From NCBI GenBank assembly GCA_003576915.1, contig QEVF01000011.1:1-44259 (forward strand): a stretch of 44,259 bases of DNA, given 5' to 3'. Within the stretch, counting starts at the first letter, position 1. Each line of letters begins with the position of its first letter. Positions 17,589-25,399 of this stretch are shown in pieces. The notes under the pieces are model-generated. The model had not been told where the DNA came from, did no database searches, and worked only from the letters and a program-made list of their open reading frames with translations. The DNA comes from Planctomycetota bacterium (lineage in GTDB: Bacteria; Planctomycetota; UBA8742; UBA2392). The translations under genes and the position numbers were made by a program.

Positions 17589-20500
17589 ATGGATGAGCAG
17601 CGGAAAACCGTGATTGCCACGCTCAAGGCGCTGAAGGCCGGCCAGCTCACGGCCGAGCAGGCCGTGGCCATCATGAAGCTCTCGGGAGTGGAACCCGAGG
17701 GGGTGCTGCAGGAACTGGCGCCCCACATTCCTGATTCCATCGCCAGCACCATGGGCAGTTCCGGCGACGACGCCGAAGCCGACGAACGCCTCACCCAGTT
17801 GCTCTCTGACGCCGAGCGGGTCAACCGCGCCGCGGCGTTTTATGAAGGCGAGGCGCCCAGGGCCGCGCGCGAAGAAGTGCTGACCCTGGAGTTTCAGGAG
17901 GAGGCCCCGCAGTCGGGCATCTCGCTGGACACCCGCACGCTGCTCTCGATTGACGGCAAGGGCGCGCCGTCTTCGGGCGTGGGCGTGCGTTCGCGCCTGG
18001 TGGACGGCGCGGGCCGCTACGAGATCAAGCGCGAGTTCGCGCGCGGCGGCATGGGGCGCATCCTGCTGGCCCGGGACACGGACACCGGCCGCGACGTGGC
18101 CATCAAGGAGCTTCTGCCCGAGCTGGCCTCGGGCGGAACGCGCATCGGCACCAACATTGAAGGCGAGGGGGACAGCACCGAGGACCGCTTCCTGCGCGAG
18201 GCCAAGGTCACCGGGCAGCTCGAACACCCCAACATCGTGCCCGTCTATGAAATCGGCGAGCGCAGCGACGGCACGGTGTACTACACGATGAAGTACGTGC
18301 GCGGCAAAACGCTGGCGGCGCGGCTGCGCGAAATCCGCAAGGACGAGAAACTCGGCGACGAGCAGAAATTCAACGAGCGCCTCAAGCTGCTGGACGCCTT
18401 CGTGGCCGTGTGCAACGCCATGGCCTTTGCGCACTCGCGCGGCGTGATTCACCGCGACATCAAGCCCGAGAACGTGATGCTGGGCGACTTCGGCGAGACC
18501 ATGCTGCTGGACTGGGGGCTGGCCCGCGTGAAGAACCAGAAGGACTTCGCGGTCAAGAACAGGCCGCGCGAGCGCAACATCAGTGATTCGCTGCGCGAAA
18601 GCGCCGACGCCGCCAAGACGCAGGACGGCTACATCATCGGCACCCCGGCCTATATGCCGCCGGAGCAGGGGCGCGGCGAGCAGGAGGAAATCGACGAAAA
18701 GAGCGACATCTATTCGCTGGGCGCCGTGCTGTATGAGATTCTGGCGGGCGTGGCGCCCTATGAGGGTCCCACGGCGGGCCTGGTGCTTCAGGCGATGCTG
18801 ACCTCGGCGCCCATGCCCCTGGCCCAGCGTTGCAGGTTCTGCCCGCCCGAACTGGCGGCCGTCGTCGACAAGGCCATGGCGCGCGAGAAGAAGGACCGCT
18901 TTGCCTCCGCCATGGCGCTGGCCTCACAGGTGCAGGCTTTCCGCGAGGGCCGCAACCTGAGCGTCTACCATTACTCGCTGGCCCAGCTCGTGCGCCGCTA
19001 CGTGCAGCGGCACAAGGCCACGGTGACCGTTGCGGCCGTCTCCGCGGTGCTGGCCGTCGCCGGGGGCCTTTACGCCGCGGGCACCCTGATCAACGCGACT
19101 TCCAGGGCCCAGGCGGCGCGGCTGGAGGCCGAGTCGGCGCGCGACAGCGCGCGCCTGGCGCTGGAGGAGGCCGCGCGCGAGGAAGCCGCCAAGGAAGCCC
19201 TGCGCCGGCGCGAACAGGCCCAGCGCGAAGCGGCGCTCAAGGCCCGCGCCGCCGAAATCCGCGCGCTGAAGGCCGCCGTGGAGCGCATTCCCGCCGACAC
19301 CCTGCGCGACGACGTGGCCGAGCGCGTGGCCCGCCTGCAGCGCGCCCAGGCCGAAGGGGCCGCCCTCCTCCTCTCTGCCCAGGAGCGCCGCGAGAACCAG
19401 GTCGTGCTTTCCTCCCTGGCCGGATACCTTTCGGCCAAGGACAACCTGCTCAGGCTGCTGGCGTCGCCGGCGGCCGCCGCCCTGGCCGAGTTGTCCGCGG
19501 GCATTGACCTGGAGCTGGAGGCCCGACGCCTCGTGGAACTGCGCCTCCTGACCGCGAGGCTCGCGGCCTTCAACGGCGACTTCGCCATGGCCGAGCACAC
19601 CCTCAGCGGCATCAAGGTTGCCAGCCCCGAAGTCACCGCCCAGCGCGAGGCCATCCGCAGCGCGCGCGAGAAAGTTCTCGCCGCCAACCGCCACGCCATC
19701 GATGCCGCGCTCGACGACGTGCGGCGCGGGCTGAGACGGCCCGACCGGCCCGAGGGCGCGCCGCAGCTCTCCGATTACGTGGACCAGCTGGCCGCCCTGC
19801 GCGACGGCCAGACGGTCGAGATCATCGCGGCCGCCCTGAAAGTGTTTGGCGACCGCGCGCTCAAAGGCGACCGGGACTGGTCCGCCGCCGAATACGACGA
19901 AGTCCGCCTGCTGGTCCGTACGCTGGGGCAGATGGACCTGCCCGTGGAGGCCGTGCCGGTGCTCACACGATTTGCGGCCTCGGTGACGGACGCCGAACTG
20001 CTGATCGTGACCGGTCGCGCGCTGTGCCAGACGCGCAGCCAGGAGGCTTTTGCGGGCCTCGCCGAACTGGGCCGCGTGCGCTTCAACTACGTGTGGGAGA
20101 ACGTCGAAAAGGATTTCGCCCTCGTGCCCCTGCCCCAGTCCGTCCTCACGGGTACGGGCGCCGACGACTGCTTCAAGCGCAGCCTGGCCTGGCGGGCGCG
20201 GGGCGACTATGACCGCGCCCTGGCCGAGTGCGACAAGGGCCTGGCGCTGGCCCCGGGCTCGGAGGCGCTGCTCATCAGCCGCGCCCTGGCCTTCAAGGGC
20301 AAGCGCGAGTTCGAGTCCGCCATTGCCAACCTCAACGCCGTGATCGCGGCCAAACCCGAGCACGCCCGCGCGCTGGTGGCGCGCGGCAACTGCTACCGCG
20401 CCCAGGGCGACGCTGACAGCGCGGTGAGGGACTTCACGGCGGCCATCGCGCTGGACAGCCGCAATGCCACGCCTTACGTGGCGCGCGGGCTGGCGCGCAT

Positions 20501-22250
20501 GGACCTCGGCGACGCCCAGGGAGCCCTGGAAGACATCAATGCCGCCCTGGCGCTGGATGCCCGCCGCCCCTCCGTTTACCTTTACCGCGGCAACTTCAAG
20601 AACTACATGGGGGACTGGCAGGCGGCCGTGGCGGAGTTCGAGCGGGCCCTGGAGTGCGACGCCGAATACGCCGAGGCCTGGACCCAGCTCGGCATCATCT
20701 TCCGTGTTCACGACTTCAGTCGCTGCATCCGCGATCTCGGCCGCGCCTCGCAGCTCAACCCGCGTGATGCCCGCAACTACAGCTGGCGGGCGCAGGCCAA
20801 ATACGGCCTGGACGACCTGGTGGGCGCCATCAACGACTGCAGCAAGGCCGTCGAACTCGACCCCAACGACTGGACGGCCTGGTACTACCGCGCCATCACG
20901 CACCTGCAACTGCATCAGCGCCAGGGCCGCCGCCAGGGCTTTGGCGAAGGGGCAACGCCAAGTTCGCGCTCCACGGCCAGCCTCGACGCCGCCATTGCCG
21001 ACCTGCTCAAGACCAAAGAAATCTTCCCCCTCGATTTCCGCACGCCCCTGATTCTCAGCGGCGCCTACATTCAACTGGGCGATCATCTCCGCGAGGCGGG
21101 AAACCTCGAGGGCGCGAGGGAGGCCTGGAACAACGCCGTCAAGGTCGGGCTCGAACTCAAGGCCTTCAACCCCATGGGCGCCCACTTCTACAACGGCGAG
21201 CTGCTGATCTCCCATGTGCTCGACGACGTGGCGGCGGCCCGCGCCCGCCTCGATGCCGCGTCAAACGCGAGCACCCCGCGCGAGCTGCTGGCGCGGGCCT
21301 CGGGCCGCGGACTCACCGCGGGCCAGATTACGGCCGGCAGCGCCGAGTGGCGCGTGGCCACCCTGCGCGCCGCCTGGGCCGACCTTGAGGCCGCACGCCA
21401 GGGCCTGAGCGCGGCCATGCAGCAGGAACCGGCCTTTGTGGAGAGCCTCATCAACGTGGCCCGGGGTCTCAACGCCAACGGCTTCCACACGGACGCTCTG
21501 GAGGTCATGAAGCTCGCCCAGGGAGAGCTTGCGGCCGCCGTGCGCTACGACATGGCCTGCGCCCAGAGCCGGCTGGCGGCCCAATGGGGCGAAGGCAAGG
21601 TGCTGCGCCTCGGGCTGGACGAGGCCCACCGCAACGAGCAGGAATTCGCGGCCAACTCGCAACTCGAAGCCGAGCGCGCGCGGCAGAAGGCGCAGTGGAT
21701 CGACCGGGCCTTTGAGACGCTGGAGCAGGCCTTCAAGGCCGGCTTCCGCGGCGCCGCCCAGGCTTCGCGCGATCCTGACCTCCATGCCCTGCACACGGAC
21801 GGGCGCTGGCCCGCCTTCGTTGCGCGGGTTGAGGAACTCGTCCGGGGCGCCCCGGCGCAGCCCGGGCCGGAAAGGGCCATCGTTGTTCTGGGCTTCCAGA
21901 AAGACAGCCAGGCCGACCGCGCGGGACTCAAGGCCTTTGACGCCATCTGGCAGGTGAACGGTGAACGGGTCTCGGACTTCGCCGCCCTGCGCCTGGCCCT
22001 GCTGAAGGGTCGCGTGGGCGAAAGCCTGACGCTCAAGGTCCGGCGCTACAAGTTCACGCCCGAAGGCGATTTCCTGCCCCGGACCGGACAGGACGGCAAG
22101 CCCCTTCTCGACGAGCAGGGCTTTGTGCGCTGGGCCTACGACGAACGCGAGGTGCAGATCAAGCGCGGCACCACGCGCTCCCTGGGCTTTGTGGTCCATG
22201 CTTCGTCGGGCCTGGGCCTTGGGTTCATTCCCGCGCCCTACAAGCCCTGA
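17589..22250 (+). CDS. giant Ser/Thr protein kinase with transmembrane, coiled-coil, TPR and PDZ-like parts
   Basis: A 1553-residue bacterial Hanks-type kinase. Residues 1-50 form a small helical domain. The kinase domain (about 144-455) has the glycine loop FARGGMGRILLA, Lys173 in VAIKEL, Glu204, the catalytic HRDIKPEN (Asp290), DWG (308-310, in place of DFG), GTPAYMPPEQ and SDIYSLG, and so appears active. A membrane span at 478-500 leads to a charged coiled coil (about 503-610). Eight or more TPR units lie at about 855-1190. A PDZ-like fold (about 1430-1490, LGFQKDSQADRAGLKAFDAI) ends the chain. The kinase should be cytoplasmic and the TPR/PDZ sensor part outside the membrane. Its 3' end overlaps the convergent gene by 13 nt. 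The signal and targets are unknown. Confidence 0.92.
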   Translation: MDEQRKTVIATLKALKAGQLTAEQAVAIMKLSGVEPEGVLQELAPHIPDSIASTMGSSGDDAEADERLTQLLSDAERVNRAAAFYEGEAPRAAREEVLTLEFQEEAPQSGISLDTRTLLSIDGKGAPSSGVGVRSRLVDGAGRYEIKREFARGGMGRILLARDTDTGRDVAIKELLPELASGGTRIGTNIEGEGDSTEDRFLREAKVTGQLEHPNIVPVYEIGERSDGTVYYTMKYVRGKTLAARLREIRKDEKLGDEQKFNERLKLLDAFVAVCNAMAFAHSRGVIHRDIKPENVMLGDFGETMLLDWGLARVKNQKDFAVKNRPRERNISDSLRESADAAKTQDGYIIGTPAYMPPEQGRGEQEEIDEKSDIYSLGAVLYEILAGVAPYEGPTAGLVLQAMLTSAPMPLAQRCRFCPPELAAVVDKAMAREKKDRFASAMALASQVQAFREGRNLSVYHYSLAQLVRRYVQRHKATVTVAAVSAVLAVAGGLYAAGTLINATSRAQAARLEAESARDSARLALEEAAREEAAKEALRRREQAQREAALKARAAEIRALKAAVERIPADTLRDDVAERVARLQRAQAEGAALLLSAQERRENQVVLSSLAGYLSAKDNLLRLLASPAAAALAELSAGIDLELEARRLVELRLLTARLAAFNGDFAMAEHTLSGIKVASPEVTAQREAIRSAREKVLAANRHAIDAALDDVRRGLRRPDRPEGAPQLSDYVDQLAALRDGQTVEIIAAALKVFGDRALKGDRDWSAAEYDEVRLLVRTLGQMDLPVEAVPVLTRFAASVTDAELLIVTGRALCQTRSQEAFAGLAELGRVRFNYVWENVEKDFALVPLPQSVLTGTGADDCFKRSLAWRARGDYDRALAECDKGLALAPGSEALLISRALAFKGKREFESAIANLNAVIAAKPEHARALVARGNCYRAQGDADSAVRDFTAAIALDSRNATPYVARGLARMDLGDAQGALEDINAALALDARRPSVYLYRGNFKNYMGDWQAAVAEFERALECDAEYAEAWTQLGIIFRVHDFSRCIRDLGRASQLNPRDARNYSWRAQAKYGLDDLVGAINDCSKAVELDPNDWTAWYYRAITHLQLHQRQGRRQGFGEGATPSSRSTASLDAAIADLLKTKEIFPLDFRTPLILSGAYIQLGDHLREAGNLEGAREAWNNAVKVGLELKAFNPMGAHFYNGELLISHVLDDVAAARARLDAASNASTPRELLARASGRGLTAGQITAGSAEWRVATLRAAWADLEAARQGLSAAMQQEPAFVESLINVARGLNANGFHTDALEVMKLAQGELAAAVRYDMACAQSRLAAQWGEGKVLRLGLDEAHRNEQEFAANSQLEAERARQKAQWIDRAFETLEQAFKAGFRGAAQASRDPDLHALHTDGRWPAFVARVEELVRGAPAQPGPERAIVVLGFQKDSQADRAGLKAFDAIWQVNGERVSDFAALRLALLKGRVGESLTLKVRRYKFTPEGDFLPRTGQDGKPLLDEQGFVRWAYDEREVQIKRGTTRSLGFVVHASSGLGLGFIPAPYKP
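20919..20961 (+). repeat. short palindromic and repeated insert within the kinase TPR region
   Basis: CGCCAGGGC occurs twice 12 bp apart (20919-20927, 20931-20939), followed by TTGGCG-N9-CGCCAA (20941-20961). It encodes a glycine/arginine-rich loop (RRQGFGEGATPSS) that interrupts a TPR helix pair at about residues 1110-1125. It may be a small repeat insertion kept in frame. Confidence 0.35.
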
Positions 22251-22876
22251 GTCTCACCCCCGGGCTTCAGGGCGCTCAACTGTCGGGCGTGAAGGCGGGC
22301 GAGGCAAAGCTGCGCGGCAAGCGCGCCCAGCGTCGCCAGAAACATGTCCCACTGGGCATCCCAGACATCTCCCTGGGAGCCGACAAAGGCCATGGCGTCT
22401 TCACCCAGGGCCTCGGCCGCCCACCACTCGATCATTTCGTAGAAGGCGGAAAACGCCATGCACAGGGCCTGCACATAAAGGAACAGCCAGCCACGGCCGT
22501 TGACGACTCTGTGGCGGATGAGGATTTCCCGTGCCAGAACGGCGGGCACAAAACCCTGAGCGAAGTGGCCCAAACGGTCATAGTGGTTGCGCTCCAGCCC
22601 CAGCCAGTCACGCACCCAGAAACCCGGCGGTACTTCGGCATAGGTGTAGTGGGCGCCCAGCAGCAGGATCAGGGCATGGACCAGCAGCAGGCCGGCCAGC
22701 AGCGGCGTCAGGGGAAAGCGCCTCCAGGTCAGGGGCAGAACCACCATGCCGGCCATGACCGGCAGCGCCTCCATCCACCACGTGGCGCGATCCCGGGCGC
22801 CGACAAAGGACCCCACGGTGGCCAGGGCGCAGAGCAGCCAAAGGAGCAGGGGCCAACGTTCGTGCGGGCGGGCCAT
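22238..22876 (-). CDS. YjdF-like (DUF2238) inner-membrane protein
   Basis: A 212-residue protein with about five to six membrane spans. It carries the family's conserved HYTYAEVPPGFW, RNHYDRLGHFAQGF and YEMIEWW blocks, and GSQGDVWDAQWDM with its acidic and histidine residues in the last loop. The biochemical function of the family is not known to me. TAGTCT lies 6 nt before its ATG with no ribosome site, so it is probably leaderless. It overlaps the end of the kinase gene tail to tail. Confidence 0.83.
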   Translation of the reverse strand: MARPHERWPLLLWLLCALATVGSFVGARDRATWWMEALPVMAGMVVLPLTWRRFPLTPLLAGLLLVHALILLLGAHYTYAEVPPGFWVRDWLGLERNHYDRLGHFAQGFVPAVLAREILIRHRVVNGRGWLFLYVQALCMAFSAFYEMIEWWAAEALGEDAMAFVGSQGDVWDAQWDMFLATLGALAAQLCLARLHARQLSALKPGGETQGL

Positions 22877-22882
22877 GCAGCA

Positions 22883-22888
22883 AGACTA
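22883..22888 (-). promoter_or_regulatory. -10 box directly before the YjdF-like gene
   Basis: TAGTCT on the minus strand is separated by 6 nt from the ATG at 22876. No Shine-Dalgarno, weak -35. Part of the leaderless pattern. Confidence 0.4.
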
Positions 22889-22924
22889 GCCGCCCGGCAG
22901 GCGACCGCCCAGCACAAGCACGCC

Positions 22925-23374
22925 TCAGGTGGCGTCCGGGGCCATCATGTCGTCGCCTTCCAGCGTCGCCCTGGGCTGGCGCCCCGACGGCGTCTGCCGC
23001 ACGGCTTCGGCCTGGTAGGCCTGGACAATCTTGTCGTGAACGTATTCACGAACCTCGGCGCAGATCGGGTGCACAAGGTCGAAGTGCAGCTTGGCGCGCC
23101 CGCGGGCATCCGTCTCGGCGCGGTTGGGCTTCAGCTTGGTGCCGCAGTCGTTGCAGAACTTCGCCCGCAGGTGGTTCTTGCTGCCGCACCTTGGGCACTT
23201 GTCCGTGATTTTGCGCGACGGCATGGCCACGAAGGGCTGGGCCTCGCCTTGAATAATCTTGAGGTCCTTAATGACCAGGGCGTTGTTGAGCGTGACGCTG
23301 CAATAGGCCAGCAGCTTTTCGTCAGGGTCGCTGGCCAGCTTGATCCGCACCTCGGATACTTCGATCCCCCTCAT
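22925..23374 (-). CDS. spoVG: SpoVG-family nucleic-acid-binding protein with inserted zinc ribbon
   Basis: A 149-residue protein. Residues 1-56 (VSEVRIKLASDPDEKLLAYC to FVAMPSRK) and 97-121 (FDLVHPICAEVREYVHDKIV) are the two halves of SpoVG, a small DNA/RNA-binding regulator. Between them, at 57-95, sits a four-cysteine zinc ribbon (C60, C63, C74, C77) absent from Bacillus SpoVG. A disordered tail follows. The start lies 53 nt inside the ispE 3' end, with GGAG 7 nt upstream, so translation is coupled to ispE. The ispE-spoVG neighbourhood is conserved in other bacteria. The targets in this organism are unknown. Confidence 0.88.
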   Translation of the reverse strand: MRGIEVSEVRIKLASDPDEKLLAYCSVTLNNALVIKDLKIIQGEAQPFVAMPSRKITDKCPRCGSKNHLRAKFCNDCGTKLKPNRAETDARGRAKLHFDLVHPICAEVREYVHDKIVQAYQAEAVRQTPSGRQPRATLEGDDMMAPDAT

Positions 23375-24248
23375 CTTGGTGCTCCGACACTCCCACCGTC
23401 ACAGTGGTCACGGCAAAGGCGCGGCCCAGCCCGCGTTGCTCCAGCTTCCCGGCGAGCACCTGCGCGGCCAAGCCGTCCTCCATCACGAAGGCGATGGATG
23501 AGCCTGAGCCGCTGACGAATCGACAGGTAACCCCGGCCTCGGCGGCCGTTCGTTGCCAAACCTCACTCAGTTCTGGTGACACCCTGAGCGCCGACTCCTC
23601 CAGCCTATTGAAAATGACACGAGGAAGCGTTTTAGCGCTGTTTCGCGCCCCGTCATCATGAAAGAAGTAACAGTTTCGGGGCTGGTAGGTCAAGCGCCGG
23701 CTAAGATCGCGATAGACGTTCACTGTGGGCAACACGATGTTCGGGTAAAGAATCACAAGGTGCACTCTGGGAATCGGCGGCTTGTGCTCGATGATCTCGC
23801 CGCGCCCGGTGCACAGCGCCACCCCGCCCTGAACGAAAAAGGCGCAGTCGGACCCGACCTCCGACACCAGGCCTTCAAGCACCCGGTTGGCAAGTTGTAG
23901 GCCCCAGAGCTTGTTGAGGCCGACGACGGCCGCGGCAGCATCGGAGCTGCCCCCGCCGAGCCCGGCGCCGTGGGGCACTCTCTTCTCGAGGTGGATGGAG
24001 GCCCCGCGGTCGGGGGCGTGGCGCAGGCGAAGCAGCTCGCCGGCGCGATAGACGAGGTTCTTCTCCGGCGGCCCCAGATCCATGTTGCAGGTCAGGGAAA
24101 GGCCGGGTTCGCGGCGCGTGCTGAAGTCGAGGCGGTCATAGAGGCTGATGGCCTGCATGACCGTGACCAGTTCATGGTAGCCGTCGGGCCGCTTGCCGGT
24201 CACTTCCAGAAACCAGTTGATCTTGGCGGGGGCGTAGAGAGTGAGCAT
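23322..24248 (-). CDS. ispE: 4-diphosphocytidyl-2-C-methyl-D-erythritol kinase
   Basis: A 308-residue GHMP kinase of the non-mevalonate (MEP) isoprenoid pathway that phosphorylates the 2-hydroxyl of CDP-methylerythritol using ATP. It shows APAKINWFLEV (Lys9), GYHEL, the ATP loop PHGAGLGGGSSDAA (92-105), Asp134 in GSDCAFF and a C-terminal SGSGSS loop. Start 24248 matches the family N-terminus; the frame runs on to 24365 over non-conserved residues. No ribosome site is visible; instead a 10-bp hairpin ends 9 nt before the ATG. Its 3' end overlaps spoVG by 53 nt. Confidence 0.94.
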   Translation of the reverse strand: MLTLYAPAKINWFLEVTGKRPDGYHELVTVMQAISLYDRLDFSTRREPGLSLTCNMDLGPPEKNLVYRAGELLRLRHAPDRGASIHLEKRVPHGAGLGGGSSDAAAAVVGLNKLWGLQLANRVLEGLVSEVGSDCAFFVQGGVALCTGRGEIIEHKPPIPRVHLVILYPNIVLPTVNVYRDLSRRLTYQPRNCYFFHDDGARNSAKTLPRVIFNRLEESALRVSPELSEVWQRTAAEAGVTCRFVSGSGSSIAFVMEDGLAAQVLAGKLEQRGLGRAFAVTTVTVGVSEHQDEGDRSIRGADQAGQRP

Positions 24249-24257
24249 GAAGGCAGT

Positions 24258-24295
24258 CCCGGGCGAACGTGGGAGGCATTCGACATTCGCCCGGG
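24258..24295 (-). promoter_or_regulatory. 10-bp hairpin just upstream of ispE
   Basis: CCCGGGCGAA (24258-24267) and TTCGCCCGGG (24286-24295) form a perfect stem with an 18-nt loop, in the 61-nt gap between the Hcp-like gene and ispE. It has no T-run. Its position 9 nt before the ispE ATG suggests an effect on initiation or mRNA processing. Confidence 0.45.
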
Positions 24296-24309
24296 GAAAT
24301 CGCAATCGG

Positions 24310-24771
24310 TCAGGGTTTGGGCGGCGTGAGATCCACGGTGCTGTGCCCGTCGCGATTGTGCACATGCATGCGCAGGCGCTCGCAGGTGAAGGTCAGGCCC
24401 TCCACCAGGGCAGGGTCGCCGCTCTGGGGGCTGCCGCCGGGGTTCACGGCCGCCACCCGGGCCTTGAGCAGTTCATAGCGCATCAGGAAGACGTCACGGT
24501 CATCGTCCAGGGTGCGCAGTTCCAGCACGACGCTGTCCAGCACGTCGCCGCTGTGGCAGAGCTTGAAGAGCACCGGCGTGGCGGCGTCGCTGGCGCGCAT
24601 CACGTTGATGTCCTGCATCTGCACCTGGCGCGAGCCGTCGGGCAGGCTGTGGGCGTAGATGCCGTGGCTGAAGGAAAGCAGTTCGAACTCGTCCCGCACG
24701 CTGTCGCCCTTGGGCACGTAGCGGTCAAGGTTGGCGATGCGCAGCACCCATTTTCTGACTTGGCTGGTCAT
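24310..24771 (-). CDS. Hcp-like (type VI secretion tube) family protein
   Basis: A 153-residue protein whose layout matches the Hcp tube-protein fold: an opening beta strand, DEFELLSFSHGIYAH (Hcp has DEIDVLSFSWG), VQMQDINVMRASDAATPVLFK (Hcp has VQDFSFTKYVDKASPNLF), a short helix, then VVLELRTLDDD, an SVSPGG-like AAVNPGGSPQSGD, and LTFTCERLRMHVH. No other type VI or contractile-injection gene is in the window. ATG 24771 follows GGGGAG by 8 nt. It sits between smpB and ispE on the same strand. It may be an orphan effector/tube homologue or a repurposed small beta-barrel ring protein. Confidence 0.7.
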   Translation of the reverse strand: MTSQVRKWVLRIANLDRYVPKGDSVRDEFELLSFSHGIYAHSLPDGSRQVQMQDINVMRASDAATPVLFKLCHSGDVLDSVVLELRTLDDDRDVFLMRYELLKARVAAVNPGGSPQSGDPALVEGLTFTCERLRMHVHNRDGHSTVDLTPPKP

Positions 24772-24834
24772 GGCGTTCTCCCCTGTCGTCACCCCTCAGA
24801 GCCGGCAAGCCCGGCACAGGTTCGCCGAAATCTG

Positions 24835-25356
24835 TCAGCGCCGCACGCGGCGCTCGATCTGGCGTTTGGCGTCGCGCGCCTTGATGGCCTCGCGCTTGTC
24901 GTGGGCCTTCTTGCCCTTGCACAGCCCGAGCTCGACCTTGGCAAAGCCCCGCCGGAAATACACCGAAAGCGGGATCAGCGTCAGGCCCTGCTCACGGCCC
25001 ATGCGGTCGCGCAGCTTCTCGATTTCCTTGCGGTGCATGAGCAGCACCCGACGGCGCTTGGGCTCATGGGCTTCAAACAGCGTCGAGGCCTGGGCGTATT
25101 CCGGAATCTGGAGATTGAACAGGTAGATCGTGTCCTCGTCCTTGGGGACCATGGCATAGGCGTCGGAAATTTCGCAGTGGCGCGCGCGCAGCGACTTCAC
25201 CTCGCTGCCCTTGAGCTTCATGCCCGCCTCAAAGCGGTCCAGCACCATATACTCATGAAACGCCCGGCGATTGCTGGCCACGAGGTCGCGGCCGGCTTCG
25301 TGGGAGGTGTCGCGGGCGCCGGGAGACGCCTTTTGCTTTTCCGGCTTCCTGGCCAT
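24835..25356 (-). CDS. smpB: SsrA-binding protein SmpB
   Basis: A 173-residue partner of tmRNA in rescue of stalled ribosomes. After a basic tail of about 22 residues come NRRAFHEYMVLDRFEAGMKL, GSEVKSLRARHCEISDAYA, EPKRRRVLLMHRKEIEKL and KGKKAHDKREAIKARD, the full SmpB core with the C-terminal helix. The N-terminal extension is longer than in most SmpB. The start at 25356 gives MARKPEKQK; the ATG at 25368 would lie within the -10 box. No tmRNA gene was found here. Confidence 0.95.
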   Translation of the reverse strand: MARKPEKQKASPGARDTSHEAGRDLVASNRRAFHEYMVLDRFEAGMKLKGSEVKSLRARHCEISDAYAMVPKDEDTIYLFNLQIPEYAQASTLFEAHEPKRRRVLLMHRKEIEKLRDRMGREQGLTLIPLSVYFRRGFAKVELGLCKGKKAHDKREAIKARDAKRQIERRVRR

Positions 25357-25363
25357 GGCGCCA

Positions 25364-25372
25364 TACATAGCA
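25364..25372 (-). promoter_or_regulatory. extended -10 directly before smpB
   Basis: TGC-TATGTA on the minus strand ends 7 nt before the ATG at 25356, with no ribosome site. This is consistent with a leaderless smpB-hcp-ispE-spoVG transcript. Confidence 0.5.
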
Positions 25373-25399
25373 GCCCGCCAAGGCCCTGCCAGTGGGCGC

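Noticed and set aside
18924..21215. 763-codon minus-strand frame inside the giant kinase gene
   Set aside because: Typical antisense frame of high-GC coding DNA; composition is His/Val/Gly-rich without domains, while the plus strand has clear kinase and TPR motifs.
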